DNA of 8,300 bases from JBOGZD01 sp050697155 (GTDB taxonomy: Bacteria > Actinomycetota > Thermoleophilia > Solirubrobacterales > 70-9). Made by a program: the position numbers and the translations under genes. Of the stretch, positions 1 to 6,598 are shown in pieces (positions within the stretch are counted from its first letter, which is position 1; every line of letters begins with the position of its first letter). Below the pieces are notes generated by a model. It saw only the letters and a list, made by a program, of their open reading frames with translations, had not been told where the DNA came from and did no database searches. The stretch lies in assembly GCA_050697155.1 (NCBI GenBank), contig JBOGZD010000127.1, forward strand, positions 1 to 8,300. Direction: 5' to 3'.

Positions 1-19
1 GCCGGGCGCAGCGCCCGGC
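1..19. repeat. 8-bp perfect inverted repeat at the left edge, inside comEC
   Basis: GCCGGGCG (1-8) and CGCCCGGC (12-19) are perfect complements around a three-base loop. The region codes for an arginine-rich cytoplasmic loop of ComEC. At this base composition such a hairpin may be chance, and nothing shows that it has a function. Confidence 0.35.
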
Positions 20-1565
20 GCCGCTCTGACCAGCGCAGGGCGAGGAACATGCTGACGCCCAAGCCGAGATAGGCGACGGCGAGACCCGCCGCGTCGAGCG
101 AAACGTCAGCCACGGCCCAGCCGGGCGTCGCGAGCCAGGCCGCGACCTGGGCGATGTAGCCGCCGAGCAGGCCCGCGACCCAGGTCAGTGGCTCGAGCGG
201 CAGCCAGGTGAGCTGACCGGCGGCGCCGGCGAGCATCCCGAGCCACATCACCGGCGCCACCGCCGGCAGCGCGAGCAGGTTTGCCGCCAGGGTGACGAGC
301 GAGACGGTGTCGAAGTGGTGGGCCATCAGCGGCGCCGTCGCCAGCGTCGCCGCGACGGTGACGCCGACGCCCTCCGCCAGCCCGGTGCGCAGCGGGGAGC
401 CCGATCCGATCCGGTCGGCGAGCGGGCGCGACCAGAGCAGGATCCCGGCCACCGCGGCGAAGCTCAGCTGCCAGCCGACGTCCCCGCTCACCCGCGGGTT
501 CAGGGCGAGGGTGACGGCGGCGGCGAGCAGCAGCGCGTACCAGCGCGACCGCGGACGGGAGGCGAGGGCGGCGACGATCCCGACCGCGCCGACGACGCCG
601 GCGCGCTGGATCGACGGCCCGGCGCCGGCAACCGGGACGTAGACGGCGATCATCACGAGGATCCAGGCGAGGCGGGCGCGCAGCGGAACGCCGACTGCCG
701 CGAGCACGGCGCCCGCCAGCAACGCGAGCAGGATCACGTTCTGACCCGAGACCGCAAGCAGATGCGCCAATCCCGAGCGCCTCCACTCGTCGACGGTGGC
801 GGCGTCGATACCGTCGTCCTGGCCGAGGACGAACCCGCGCAGCAGGTTCGCCGCCTCGGGCTCGGTGCCACGCTCGAGCGCGGCCTCGGCGCGCTCGCGA
901 ACGCCGTCCAGCGCCCCGGCGATGCCGCCCCGCCGCCGCGGGGTGACCGTCAACGAGCGGGCGACGAGCACGTCGCGGATCCCGAGCCGCTCGAGCTCGC
1001 CCGCTCGCCACGGCTCCGGGTCTGCAATCGAGCCGCGGGCGCGGACGATGCGCCCGACCGGAAGCTCGCCGACCGGCTCGCGGGCCTCGACCATCAGCCG
1101 CCCGTTCGGTGTGGCGAGCTCGAAGCGCACCTCGCCGTCATCGCGGCTGGGCACGGCGGCGACGTGTCCGGTGGCGGTCACGGTGCGGCCGGGGGCAAGG
1201 TCGATTGCGCCTGCGTCGATCACACTGAGGCGGGCGGACCCGGTCGCGAGCCCCACCGCGGCGCCTACCAGCGCCACGCACGTGATCCAGGCCGAGCCGG
1301 CGATCCACCGGCCCTCCGCCGGGGGCTGGGCGGATTCCGTCAAGCATGCTGACGCTTTCCGCCCAACCCCCTCGGTCGGGCAGTGAGCCCGCAGCCGGAT
1401 GATCACCATGCCGACGGCGGCCACGGCGGCGACTCCGAGCAGAGCGATGGGGTCGCCCCCCGTTACGTGAGGGGAAGCCAGCAGGCCCGCGACGAGCCCG
1501 CCGAGGGCCGCGAACCGGGCTGCGACTCCGCTCCTGCTGACCGCCGGCTGAACGTCATGAGACAC
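1..1565 (-). CDS. comEC: ComEC/Rec2-type DNA-uptake channel protein, N-terminal 521 residues (3' end outside window)
   Basis: ComEC forms the inner-membrane channel through which single-stranded DNA enters during natural transformation. The frame is open from a GTG at 1565 to the left edge. N-terminal hydrophobic segments lie near residues 14-31, 40-56 and 88-108. Residues about 120-210 form a polar soluble region resembling the DUF4131/OB-like domain. The competence membrane domain then begins with GLAHLLAVSGQN (265-276), a family hallmark, and continues with GPSIQRAG (316-323) and several further hydrophobic segments. Full-length family members usually end in a metallo-beta-lactamase-like domain, which would lie beyond position 1. 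The GTG lies 10 bases after the comEA stop, so the two genes are probably co-transcribed and translationally coupled. The ribosome binding site is weak. The ATG at 1409 (residue 53) is a less likely start because it would remove the first hydrophobic segment. Confidence 0.95.
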   Translation of the reverse strand, partial: MSHDVQPAVSRSGVAARFAALGGLVAGLLASPHVTGGDPIALLGVAAVAAVGMVIIRLRAHCPTEGVGRKASACLTESAQPPAEGRWIAGSAWITCVALVGAAVGLATGSARLSVIDAGAIDLAPGRTVTATGHVAAVPSRDDGEVRFELATPNGRLMVEAREPVGELPVGRIVRARGSIADPEPWRAGELERLGIRDVLVARSLTVTPRRRGGIAGALDGVRERAEAALERGTEPEAANLLRGFVLGQDDGIDAATVDEWRRSGLAHLLAVSGQNVILLALLAGAVLAAVGVPLRARLAWILVMIAVYVPVAGAGPSIQRAGVVGAVGIVAALASRPRSRWYALLLAAAVTLALNPRVSGDVGWQLSFAAVAGILLWSRPLADRIGSGSPLRTGLAEGVGVTVAATLATAPLMAHHFDTVSLVTLAANLLALPAVAPVMWLGMLAGAAGQLTWLPLEPLTWVAGLLGGYIAQVAAWLATPGWAVADVSLDAAGLAVAYLGLGVSMFLALRWSERRRALRP

Positions 1566-1575
1566 CCCGGGAGGC

Positions 1576-2193
1576 CTACGGCTGCAGGCGGTCGCGCAGC
1601 GCCTCCATCGTCGCCGGGCCGATCCCGGTGACCTCGTCGAGCTCCTCGATCGAGGAGAGGCCACCGCGCTCGTCGCGGAAGGCGATGATGTCCTGCGCCG
1701 TGACCGGGCCGATGCCCTCGATCGTGTCGAGCTGCTCGACCGTCGCGCTGCCGAGCGAGATCGGGCCCTCCGCGGCCGCGGCCGCCGCCACCCCCGTCCC
1801 CGCGCCAACGCCGCCAGGGCCAGCGGCCCTGGCGGGCATGATTACCTGCTGGCCGTCTGAGACCCGAGCGGCGAGGTTGATCCCGTCGGGCGCCGCGTCG
1901 GCGGCAGGCCCGCCGGCACGCTCGATCGCGTCGGTCACCCGCGACCCGGACGGAAGCCGGTAGACGCCCGGCTCGCGCACCGCCCCCGCGACGTGGACTA
2001 CGGCGTCGCCGCCACCTCCGCCCTCGATCGCGAACGCTCCCTCGGCTCCACCACCACCGACCGCCGCCTCGGCGATTCCGCCCCGGTCGGCGCTCCCACC
2101 ATCGGCCGAGCGCACCCAGCGCGCGCCGACGAGCAACAGCGCGACGGCGATCGCGCCGTAGACGACGAGCTGGGCGCGGCTGAGCTCGGGCAC
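1576..2193 (-). CDS. comEA: ComEA, membrane-anchored DNA-binding competence protein
   Basis: ComEA binds incoming double-stranded DNA outside the membrane and hands it to the uptake channel. The 205-residue protein has one N-terminal membrane anchor (about 9-24). A Gly/Ala-rich spacer (about 31-62) follows, then an SLBB-type domain (about 64-120, with HVAGAVREPGVYRL and GINLAARVSDGQQV). A second Gly/Ala linker (121-144) leads to a C-terminal helix-hairpin-helix pair with IEGIGPVTAQ (158-167) and VTGIGPATME (188-197), the DNA-binding element. The layout of anchor, SLBB and HhH is the standard ComEA architecture. The start is a GTG at 2193 with only a weak G-rich sequence upstream. A longer reading from 2221 is in another frame and lacks these domains. 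It lies 49 bases after the acylphosphatase gene and just before comEC. Confidence 0.96.
   Translation of the reverse strand: MPELSRAQLVVYGAIAVALLLVGARWVRSADGGSADRGGIAEAAVGGGGAEGAFAIEGGGGGDAVVHVAGAVREPGVYRLPSGSRVTDAIERAGGPAADAAPDGINLAARVSDGQQVIMPARAAGPGGVGAGTGVAAAAAAEGPISLGSATVEQLDTIEGIGPVTAQDIIAFRDERGGLSSIEELDEVTGIGPATMEALRDRLQP
1811..1835. repeat. 11-bp perfect inverted repeat inside the comEA linker
   Basis: CCGCCAGGGCC (1811-1821) and GGCCCTGGCGG (1825-1835) pair perfectly around the three bases AGC. The element falls at about residues 120-128 of ComEA, between the SLBB domain and the helix-hairpin-helix domain, where sequence is poorly constrained. No T-run follows on either strand, so it is not a classical terminator. 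It could be a strong mRNA hairpin, a dispersed palindromic element that settled in a tolerant linker, or chance in GC-rich DNA. Confidence 0.7.
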
Positions 2194-2242
2194 CGCCCAA
2201 GCGTCCCCGGCGGCCGGTCACCTGTGGCGCGCAGGATGTGCC

Positions 2243-2494
2243 CTACTCGATCCGAAATCCGGTCAGCCCCTCGGGCTCCTCCGCCCTGACCTCGATCCGC
2301 TCGACCTCGGCCCGCGGCGGGCCCTGGCGACAGAAGCCGAGCAGCGCCTCGACGTCGCCCTGGCGACCCTCGAGCACCACCTCGACGGTCCCGTCCCAGC
2401 GATTTGCCGCCCAGCCGGCGACCTCCCGTTCCTGCGCCCGGCGCCGCAGGGTGTCGCGAAAGAAGACCCCCTGGACCCGGCCGTGGATGATCAC
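2243..2494 (-). CDS. acyP: Acylphosphatase
   Basis: Acylphosphatases are small cytosolic enzymes that hydrolyse carboxyl-phosphate bonds in compounds such as acetyl or carbamoyl phosphate. With the GTG at 2494 the product has 83 residues. It shows the signature GRVQGVFFR (5-13), which holds the phosphate loop and the catalytic arginine (R13). GWAANRWDG (27-35) supplies the catalytic asparagine (N31). The family is usually about 90 residues, so this start trims the first beta strand slightly. No other ATG, GTG or TTG lies in frame between it and the cupin stop. The next upstream start, at 2641, would give 132 residues, but its extra N-terminus is an Arg/Thr/Ser-rich out-of-frame reading of the cupin gene. 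Translation may be coupled to the cupin gene, whose stop lies 31 bases upstream. The function call is firm and the start is uncertain. Confidence 0.88.
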   Translation of the reverse strand: MIIHGRVQGVFFRDTLRRRAQEREVAGWAANRWDGTVEVVLEGRQGDVEALLGFCRQGPPRAEVERIEVRAEEPEGLTGFRIE

Positions 2495-2525
2495 CCGCCG
2501 GCGGAAGCCCGTGCGGGTGGTCTCG

Positions 2526-2930
2526 TCAGCCGTCCTCGTACTCCTCGTCGTAGCCGGCCGCCTGCGCCGCGAGGCGGCGGCTGTAGAGCTCGTCGGCCGA
2601 GACCGCCGGCGACTGCACCGAGACCAGCACGAGGCTGCCATCGCCGTCGTTGGCCACCGCGTGGTCGGTGGCGGGCGGGATCAGGATCAGGTCGCCCACC
2701 GCGAGCGTGTGGTTGTCGCCGGTCGCCGACATCGTGCCGCTGCCGCTGACGACTACGTAGACCTGCTCCGCCTCCTCGTGCGAGCGAAGCTCCTCGGACG
2801 CCCCTCGGGGAACCTCGAGCCAGTTGACCGAGAGGTTCCGCGACCCTAGCTCCCCCGCGTCCATGAGGATGTGTGGTCGGAGCTGGTGAACCTCCGTGAC
2901 GGTTGCGTCGGACAGCCGCCTGACGAGCAC
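2526..2930 (-). CDS. Small single-domain cupin protein
   Basis: This 134-residue protein is a single cupin beta-barrel with no signal peptide or membrane segment. Cupin motif 1 is around SHEEAEQVYVVVSGSG (50-65) and motif 2 around GDLILIPPATDHAVAN (79-94). The usual His-x-His of motif 1 is Arg-Ser-His here (R49, H51). The motif 1 glutamate (E55) and the motif 2 histidine (H90) are kept, so a metal site with three of the four usual ligands is possible. The C-terminus (about 108-134) is rich in Asp, Glu and Tyr. The substrate cannot be read from the sequence; it could be an enzyme or a ligand-binding protein. The start is a GTG at 2930 with AGAAAG five bases upstream (2936-2941). It lies 62 bases after leuS and 31 bases before the acylphosphatase gene. 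Confidence 0.9.
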   Translation of the reverse strand: MLVRRLSDATVTEVHQLRPHILMDAGELGSRNLSVNWLEVPRGASEELRSHEEAEQVYVVVSGSGTMSATGDNHTLAVGDLILIPPATDHAVANDGDGSLVLVSVQSPAVSADELYSRRLAAQAAGYDEEYEDG

Positions 2931-2992
2931 GCGGGCTTTCTAGCAGACCGGTTGGCGGGGCGTCCGGGCGCGTGTGAACTTGGTGTTCTCGC

Positions 2993-5482
2993 TCACTTGA
3001 CCACGAGGTTTATGAGCTTGCCCGGGACGACGACCTCCTTGACGACTTCCTTGCCGTCGAGGTGGCGGCGAACGTTCTCGCTCTCGCGGGCGAGGCGCAG
3101 CAGCTCCTCCTCGGGGGCATCGGCGGCGGCCTCGATCTGGTCGCGGCGCCTGCCGTTCACCTGCACCACCAGGGTGAAGGTGTCGCGCTCGAGCAGCCGC
3201 GGATCGGGCTCGGGCCAGGGCTGCTCCCACACCCTGGTTCCCTCGATCGCCTCGTAGGCCTCGGCGCCGAGGTGGGGCGCGAACGGGAAGATCAGCGAGG
3301 CGGCGGTCGCGGTGGCGAAGCGGAGCGCCGCCTCGCCGGTCGGGTCGCCGTAGAGCTCGTCCTTGAGCCGGTAGGCGTCGTTGACGAGCTCCATCACCGC
3401 CGCGATCGCGGTGTGGAGCTGGAACTCCCCCAGGTCGCGGGTCGCTCGGTCGATCGCCCAATGTGCCTTGGCGAGAAGCTCGCGCGCGGGGTCGGGGGCG
3501 TCCCCCGTGGAGTCGGCGTCGCTCGTTCGCTGCGCCACCTCCTCCTTGAGGCGCCATAGCCGGGTGAGGAAGCGGTGCACGCCCTCGACCCCCTCGGGAA
3601 TCCAGTCGCCGCCGCGCTCCGGCGGGGCGAGGAAGCAGACATAGGTGCGGGCGGTGTCGGCCCCGTAGCGCGCCACGGTCTCGACGGCGCTGACGACGTT
3701 GCCCTTCGAAGACGACATCTTCGCGCCGTCCATCGTGATCATGCCCTGGGTGAAGAGGCTCGCGAACGGCTCCTGCACGTCGAGCTCGCCGAGGTCCGAG
3801 AGCGCCTTGCAGAAGAAGCGCGCGTACATGAGGTGCAGGATCGCGTGCTCGACGCCGCCGATGTACTGGTCGACCGGCATCCAGTAGTCGACCGCCGCGC
3901 GCGCCCAGGGACGCTCATCGTTGCGGGCGTCGAGGTAGCGCAGGAAGTACCAGGACGAGTCGACGAAGGTGTCCATCGTGTCGGTCTCGCGGTGTGCGCG
4001 CCCGCCGCAGCTCGGGCACTCGGTTCGGACCCAGTCCTCTGCCGCCGCCAGCGGGCTGCGGCCCTTGGGGGCGTAGTCCTCGACCTCGGGCAGCTCGACC
4101 GGGAGCCGGTCGTCGGGCACCGGCACCATCCCGCATCCGTCGCAATAGACGATCGGGATCGGACAGCCCCAGTAGCGCTGGCGCGAGAGCAGCCAGTCGC
4201 GCAGGCGGTAGTTGACGGCGAAGTCGCCCAGGCCCCGCTCGCGCAGCGACTCGGTGATCGCCTGCTTTGCCTCGACCGATCCCATTCCGGTGAACTCGCC
4301 GGAGTCGACCAGCACCTCGTCGTCGGTGTGGCCGAGAAAGGCCTCCTCCAACGGCTCATCGCCGACGTCGCGCGGCGCCACCACCCGCCGGATCGGGAGG
4401 TCGAACGCCCGCGCGAAGTCGAAGTCGCGCTCGTCGTGGGCGGGGACGGCCATGAGCGCTCCGGTGCCGTACTCCATCAGCACGTAGTCGGCGACGAACA
4501 TCGGGAGCTGTTCGCCGTTGACCGGGTTGGTCACGGTGCGGCCGAGCGGGACGCCGGTCTTCGCCCGTTCCTCGGAGGCGCGCTCCTCGGCCGTCTCGCG
4601 AATCGACTCGTCGACGTAGGCGCGCACCTCGGCCTCGTGCTCGCTGCCGGCGGCAAGCCGCTCGAGCTCCGGATGCTCGGGCGCGAGCGCGAAGAAGGTG
4701 GCCCCGAAAAGCGTGTCGGGACGGGTGGTGAAGACGGAGAAGTCGATGTCCAGGTCCTCGCAGCGGAAGGTCGCCTCGGCGCCCTCGGACCGACCGATCC
4801 AGTTGCGCTGCATGGTCACGACGTGATCGGGCCACGAGTCGAGCAGGTCGAAGTCGGCGAGCAGCCGGTCGGCGTAGTCGGTGATCCGGAAGAACCACTG
4901 CTCGAGGTTGCGCGCCTCGACGAGGCTGCCGCAGCGCTCGCAGCGCCCGTCGATCACCTGCTCGTTGGCGAGCACGGTCTGGTCGACGGGGCACCACTGC
5001 ACGGGAGCCTCGGCGCGGTAGGCGAGCCCGCGCTCGTAGAGGCGAAGGAAGATCCACTGCGTCCAGCGGTAGTAGTCCGGCCGGTGGCTGGAGATCTCCC
5101 GCGACCAGTCGATCGAGATCCCCCAGGCGCGAAACTGCTCGCGGTAGGCGGCGATCGAGCGCTCGACCGCGACGCGGGGATGCTCTCCGGTCTGGATCGC
5201 GTGGTTCTCGGCCGGCAGCCCGAAGGCGTCGTAACCCATCGGGTGGATCACCTGGAAGCCGCGGCGGCGGCGAAAGTGCGCGATCGCGTCGCCGATCGAG
5301 TAGTTCTTCAGGTGGCCGACGTGGGGCTCGCCCGAGGGGTAGGGAAGCATCTCGAGCACGTAGGACTTGGGCTTGGAGTCGTCGAAGCCCGGACCGCCCG
5401 GGTTGGGCACCTCCCAGGTGCGCTCCTGCTCCCAGACCGCCTGCCAGCGGCGCTCGATCTCGTGCGGCTCGTAGCGCTTCAC
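2993..5482 (-). CDS. leuS: Leucyl-tRNA synthetase
   Basis: LeuRS is a class I synthetase that activates leucine with ATP, charges tRNA-Leu in the cytosol and hydrolyses mischarged products. The 829 residues are full length for the bacterial enzyme. The HIGH motif appears as PHVGH (53-57) and the KMSKS motif as KMSSS (588-592). The CP1 editing domain is present, with TTRPDTLFG (252-260) and MAVPAHDERDF (344-354), which includes the family's editing aspartate at about D350. Cysteine pairs that could bind zinc occur at 164/181/184, 447/450 and 489/492. The C-terminal anticodon-binding region and the terminal tRNA-binding domain (about 768-829) are intact. The start is a GTG at 5482. An in-frame stop lies shortly upstream and no other start lies between. 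No clear Shine-Dalgarno precedes it, so a leaderless message is possible. It is the first gene of the minus-strand block. Confidence 0.99.
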   Translation of the reverse strand: MKRYEPHEIERRWQAVWEQERTWEVPNPGGPGFDDSKPKSYVLEMLPYPSGEPHVGHLKNYSIGDAIAHFRRRRGFQVIHPMGYDAFGLPAENHAIQTGEHPRVAVERSIAAYREQFRAWGISIDWSREISSHRPDYYRWTQWIFLRLYERGLAYRAEAPVQWCPVDQTVLANEQVIDGRCERCGSLVEARNLEQWFFRITDYADRLLADFDLLDSWPDHVVTMQRNWIGRSEGAEATFRCEDLDIDFSVFTTRPDTLFGATFFALAPEHPELERLAAGSEHEAEVRAYVDESIRETAEERASEERAKTGVPLGRTVTNPVNGEQLPMFVADYVLMEYGTGALMAVPAHDERDFDFARAFDLPIRRVVAPRDVGDEPLEEAFLGHTDDEVLVDSGEFTGMGSVEAKQAITESLRERGLGDFAVNYRLRDWLLSRQRYWGCPIPIVYCDGCGMVPVPDDRLPVELPEVEDYAPKGRSPLAAAEDWVRTECPSCGGRAHRETDTMDTFVDSSWYFLRYLDARNDERPWARAAVDYWMPVDQYIGGVEHAILHLMYARFFCKALSDLGELDVQEPFASLFTQGMITMDGAKMSSSKGNVVSAVETVARYGADTARTYVCFLAPPERGGDWIPEGVEGVHRFLTRLWRLKEEVAQRTSDADSTGDAPDPARELLAKAHWAIDRATRDLGEFQLHTAIAAVMELVNDAYRLKDELYGDPTGEAALRFATATAASLIFPFAPHLGAEAYEAIEGTRVWEQPWPEPDPRLLERDTFTLVVQVNGRRRDQIEAAADAPEEELLRLARESENVRRHLDGKEVVKEVVVPGKLINLVVK

Positions 5483-5525
5483 ACTCGGGAGTGTATGGAC
5501 GCGCTCCGGTCACACACGGGTGTGA
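5481..5525. promoter_or_regulatory. Two related dyads between leuS and the divergent gene
   Basis: The first dyad is ACACTC-GG-GAGTGT (5481-5494) and the second is TCACAC-ACGG-GTGTGA (5510-5525). Both have perfect six-base arms. Aligned as direct copies (5481-5494 against 5512-5525) they match at 11 of 14 positions, with the core ACACWCGGGWGTGW. The offset is 31 bases, close to three helical turns. The left copy overlaps the leuS start codon and the right copy lies upstream of the plus-strand gene at 5572. They may be operator sites for one regulator. That is inference. Confidence 0.45.
5490..5495 (-). promoter_or_regulatory. Possible -10 element of a leaderless leuS promoter
   Basis: On the minus strand TACACT (5495 down to 5490) fits the TANNNT pattern of actinobacterial -10 boxes. 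It ends seven bases before the leuS GTG, which would place the transcription start at or next to the start codon. This agrees with the lack of a Shine-Dalgarno sequence. No convincing -35 box is visible. Confidence 0.35.
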
Positions 5526-5535
5526 AATCCGGGCG

Positions 5536-5541
5536 TATAGT
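5536..5541 (+). promoter_or_regulatory. Possible -10 box for the unknown two-gene operon
   Basis: TATAGT matches the -10 consensus at five of six positions in otherwise GC-rich DNA and lies 30 bases before the start codon at 5572. The right-hand dyad (5510-5525) covers the place where the -35 region would be, so a protein bound there could repress. No good -35 box is visible. Confidence 0.45.
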
Positions 5542-5558
5542 CGGTCGCCCCGCTATCC

Positions 5559-5564
5559 AGGAGG
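5559..5564 (+). promoter_or_regulatory. Strong ribosome binding site that sets the start at 5572
   Basis: AGGAGG ends seven bases before the ATG at 5572. This is ideal spacing and one of only two clear Shine-Dalgarno sequences in the window. It rejects the longer in-frame reading that starts upstream at 5491. Confidence 0.85.
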
Positions 5565-5571
5565 TTGCAAG

Positions 5572-5796
5572 ATGGCGCGCTTGATCAGGCTCGACCGCAG
5601 CGGTCACACGACAGTCGCCGAGTGGGAGCGCGGCGACGCGGCGGCGGAGGAGGCGGCGGTGGCGGCCTTCCGCCGCGAGCTGGACCAGGGGCTGCTCGCC
5701 TCGGTCAGCCACGCCGACGGCACCGCCGAGCAGGTGCGCGAGCTGCCACTCGACGCCGGCCTGGTGGTCCTCCGCCGTCCGATCGCCGGCGGATAG
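5572..5796 (+). CDS. Uncharacterised 74-residue protein ending in Gly-Gly
   Basis: I do not recognise a named family. The start is fixed by the strong AGGAGG upstream. The 74 residues begin MARLIRLDRSGHTTVAEWE, which looks like two short beta strands. An acidic/Ala-rich helix follows (about 25-42, DAAAEEAAVAAFRREL), then a Ser/His-containing segment and a final strand ending VVLRRPIAGG. There are no cysteines, no signal peptide and no membrane segment, so it is probably a small cytosolic alpha/beta protein. The C-terminal Gly-Gly recalls beta-grasp ubiquitin-like carriers (ThiS, MoaD, SAMP), but no activating enzyme or peptidase is visible nearby and the match may be accidental. It shares a strand with the next gene after 32 bases, and the two are probably one operon. 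The strong ribosome binding site suggests it is made in quantity. Confidence 0.85.
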   Translation: MARLIRLDRSGHTTVAEWERGDAAAEEAAVAAFRRELDQGLLASVSHADGTAEQVRELPLDAGLVVLRRPIAGG

Positions 5797-5828
5797 GTAC
5801 TGCGCGGCGCCGCCAACGACTCGGGCCG

Positions 5829-6539
5829 ATGGCGACTCGGCGACTGACGGTCCCGGCGGCGCCGGCGGGCGTCTCGCCGCGCGACGGGATGGCGGAGGCG
5901 GCGCGGCTTTGGTGGCGCGAGGGCGCGAGCGAGCTGACGCTGCGCCGCGACGGCTGGTGGTGGACGGCGTGGACCGCCGGGGTGGTGTGCTTCTTCGCCG
6001 CACCCGGCATTGCGCTGATCTGGATCGAGCCGCTGACCTTCCCGGCGGCGGCGATCTGCTTCGCGCACGCGTTCGGGGTGCCCTGGCTTCAGGCGCGGCG
6101 CGGAGCGCGCCAGGTGGTGGCGATCGGGCGCGAGCGCAGCTCGGGGCGCCGCGGGGACGCCGATCGACCCGCCGAGCGGGTGGCGCTGGGGCTGCTCGGC
6201 GATCTTGTCGCCCACGAGCAGCGGGAACTGCTCGCCGCGACCGGACTGATGGTCGAGGCGGGTGAGCTCGGCGTCTGGGCGCTGGGCGAGAACGGCGCCT
6301 TCCTGGTTCGTGCCGGTGGTCGGCGGGTGGATTGCTGGTGTGTGCGGATCTCCGACGACTCGGAGCTGCCGGGCGGCGATCGGGTGGCCCATCTGCTGCT
6401 CGCTTTGCGCGAGGACGAGCGCGGCTTCGCCACGGTCGCCAACCTGGGGTTCTCGGGGGCGGTGTGGCGGGTGCGCCGGTGTCTGGAGGAGCGCTCGCGG
6501 CCGGCGCTGGACGCGGCGCGTCGGCTCGCACGGGCGTAG
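5829..6539 (+). CDS. Uncharacterised 236-residue protein with an N-terminal membrane hairpin
   Basis: I do not recognise a family. After a polar N-terminus (1-40) and the Trp cluster DGWWWTAW (41-48), two hydrophobic segments follow (about 47-66 and 69-88). They are separated by only a few residues, which suggests a membrane hairpin with both ends on the same side. The remainder (about 90-236) is soluble and charged, with a helical stretch at 115-146, probable beta strands at 148-175 (GVWALGENGAFLV) and a basic helical C-terminus (213-236). No catalytic motif is evident. The start is an ATG at 5829 with a weak ribosome binding site; an ATG at 5889 is an alternative. Composition and codon use look like the neighbours, so a real gene is likely. 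It follows the 74-residue gene by 32 bases, suggesting joint function. It converges on the reductase gene. Confidence 0.8.
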   Translation: MATRRLTVPAAPAGVSPRDGMAEAARLWWREGASELTLRRDGWWWTAWTAGVVCFFAAPGIALIWIEPLTFPAAAICFAHAFGVPWLQARRGARQVVAIGRERSSGRRGDADRPAERVALGLLGDLVAHEQRELLAATGLMVEAGELGVWALGENGAFLVRAGGRRVDCWCVRISDDSELPGGDRVAHLLLALREDERGFATVANLGFSGAVWRVRRCLEERSRPALDAARRLARA

Positions 6540-6540
6540 G

Positions 6541-6564
6541 CCCGCCGGCAGGGCGATCGGCGGG
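6541..6564. terminator. Possible hairpin between convergent genes
   Basis: CCCGCCG (6541-6547) pairs with CGGCGGG (6558-6564) around a ten-base loop, starting two bases after the stop of the 236-residue gene. A second, shorter hairpin (CGCCC-GGG-GGGCG, 6582-6594) lies next to the reductase stop. Neither has a T-run. Their position between two converging genes fits a bidirectional terminator of the T-less kind proposed for actinobacteria, but GC content makes such hairpins common. Confidence 0.35.
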
Positions 6565-6598
6565 TAGGCGCAGGCGGCGTGCGCCCGGGGGGCGGCCG

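Noticed and set aside
106..1011. A 301-codon minus-strand frame within comEC
   Set aside because: Its translation is an Arg/Ala/Gly-rich shadow. The neighbouring frame carries HLLAVSGQN and the hydrophobic segments.
315..1352. A 345-codon plus-strand frame opposite comEC
   Set aside because: It uses the codon-complement frame of ComEC and gives a low-complexity Arg/Gly/Ala/Asp-rich product. The ComEC motifs on the other strand decide the matter.
2495..2641. A longer acylphosphatase beginning at 2641
   Set aside because: The added N-terminus is the cupin coding region read out of frame. It is Arg/Ser/Thr-rich and unlike any acylphosphatase.
5491..5571. An upstream GTG start that would add 27 residues to the 74-residue protein
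   Set aside because: The AGGAGG sequence sits seven bases before the ATG at 5572, and the extra residues overlap the promoter elements.
5483..5571. A T-box or other riboswitch controlling leuS
   Set aside because: The 89-base region is too short for a T-box. It shows no T-box sequence and no terminator/antiterminator pair on the leuS strand.
3575..5584. A 669-codon open frame on the plus strand antisense to leuS
   Set aside because: leuS on the minus strand is unmistakable. At this GC content the complementary frame opposite a gene is commonly free of stops. The translation is rich in Arg, Gly, Val and His with no recognisable motif.
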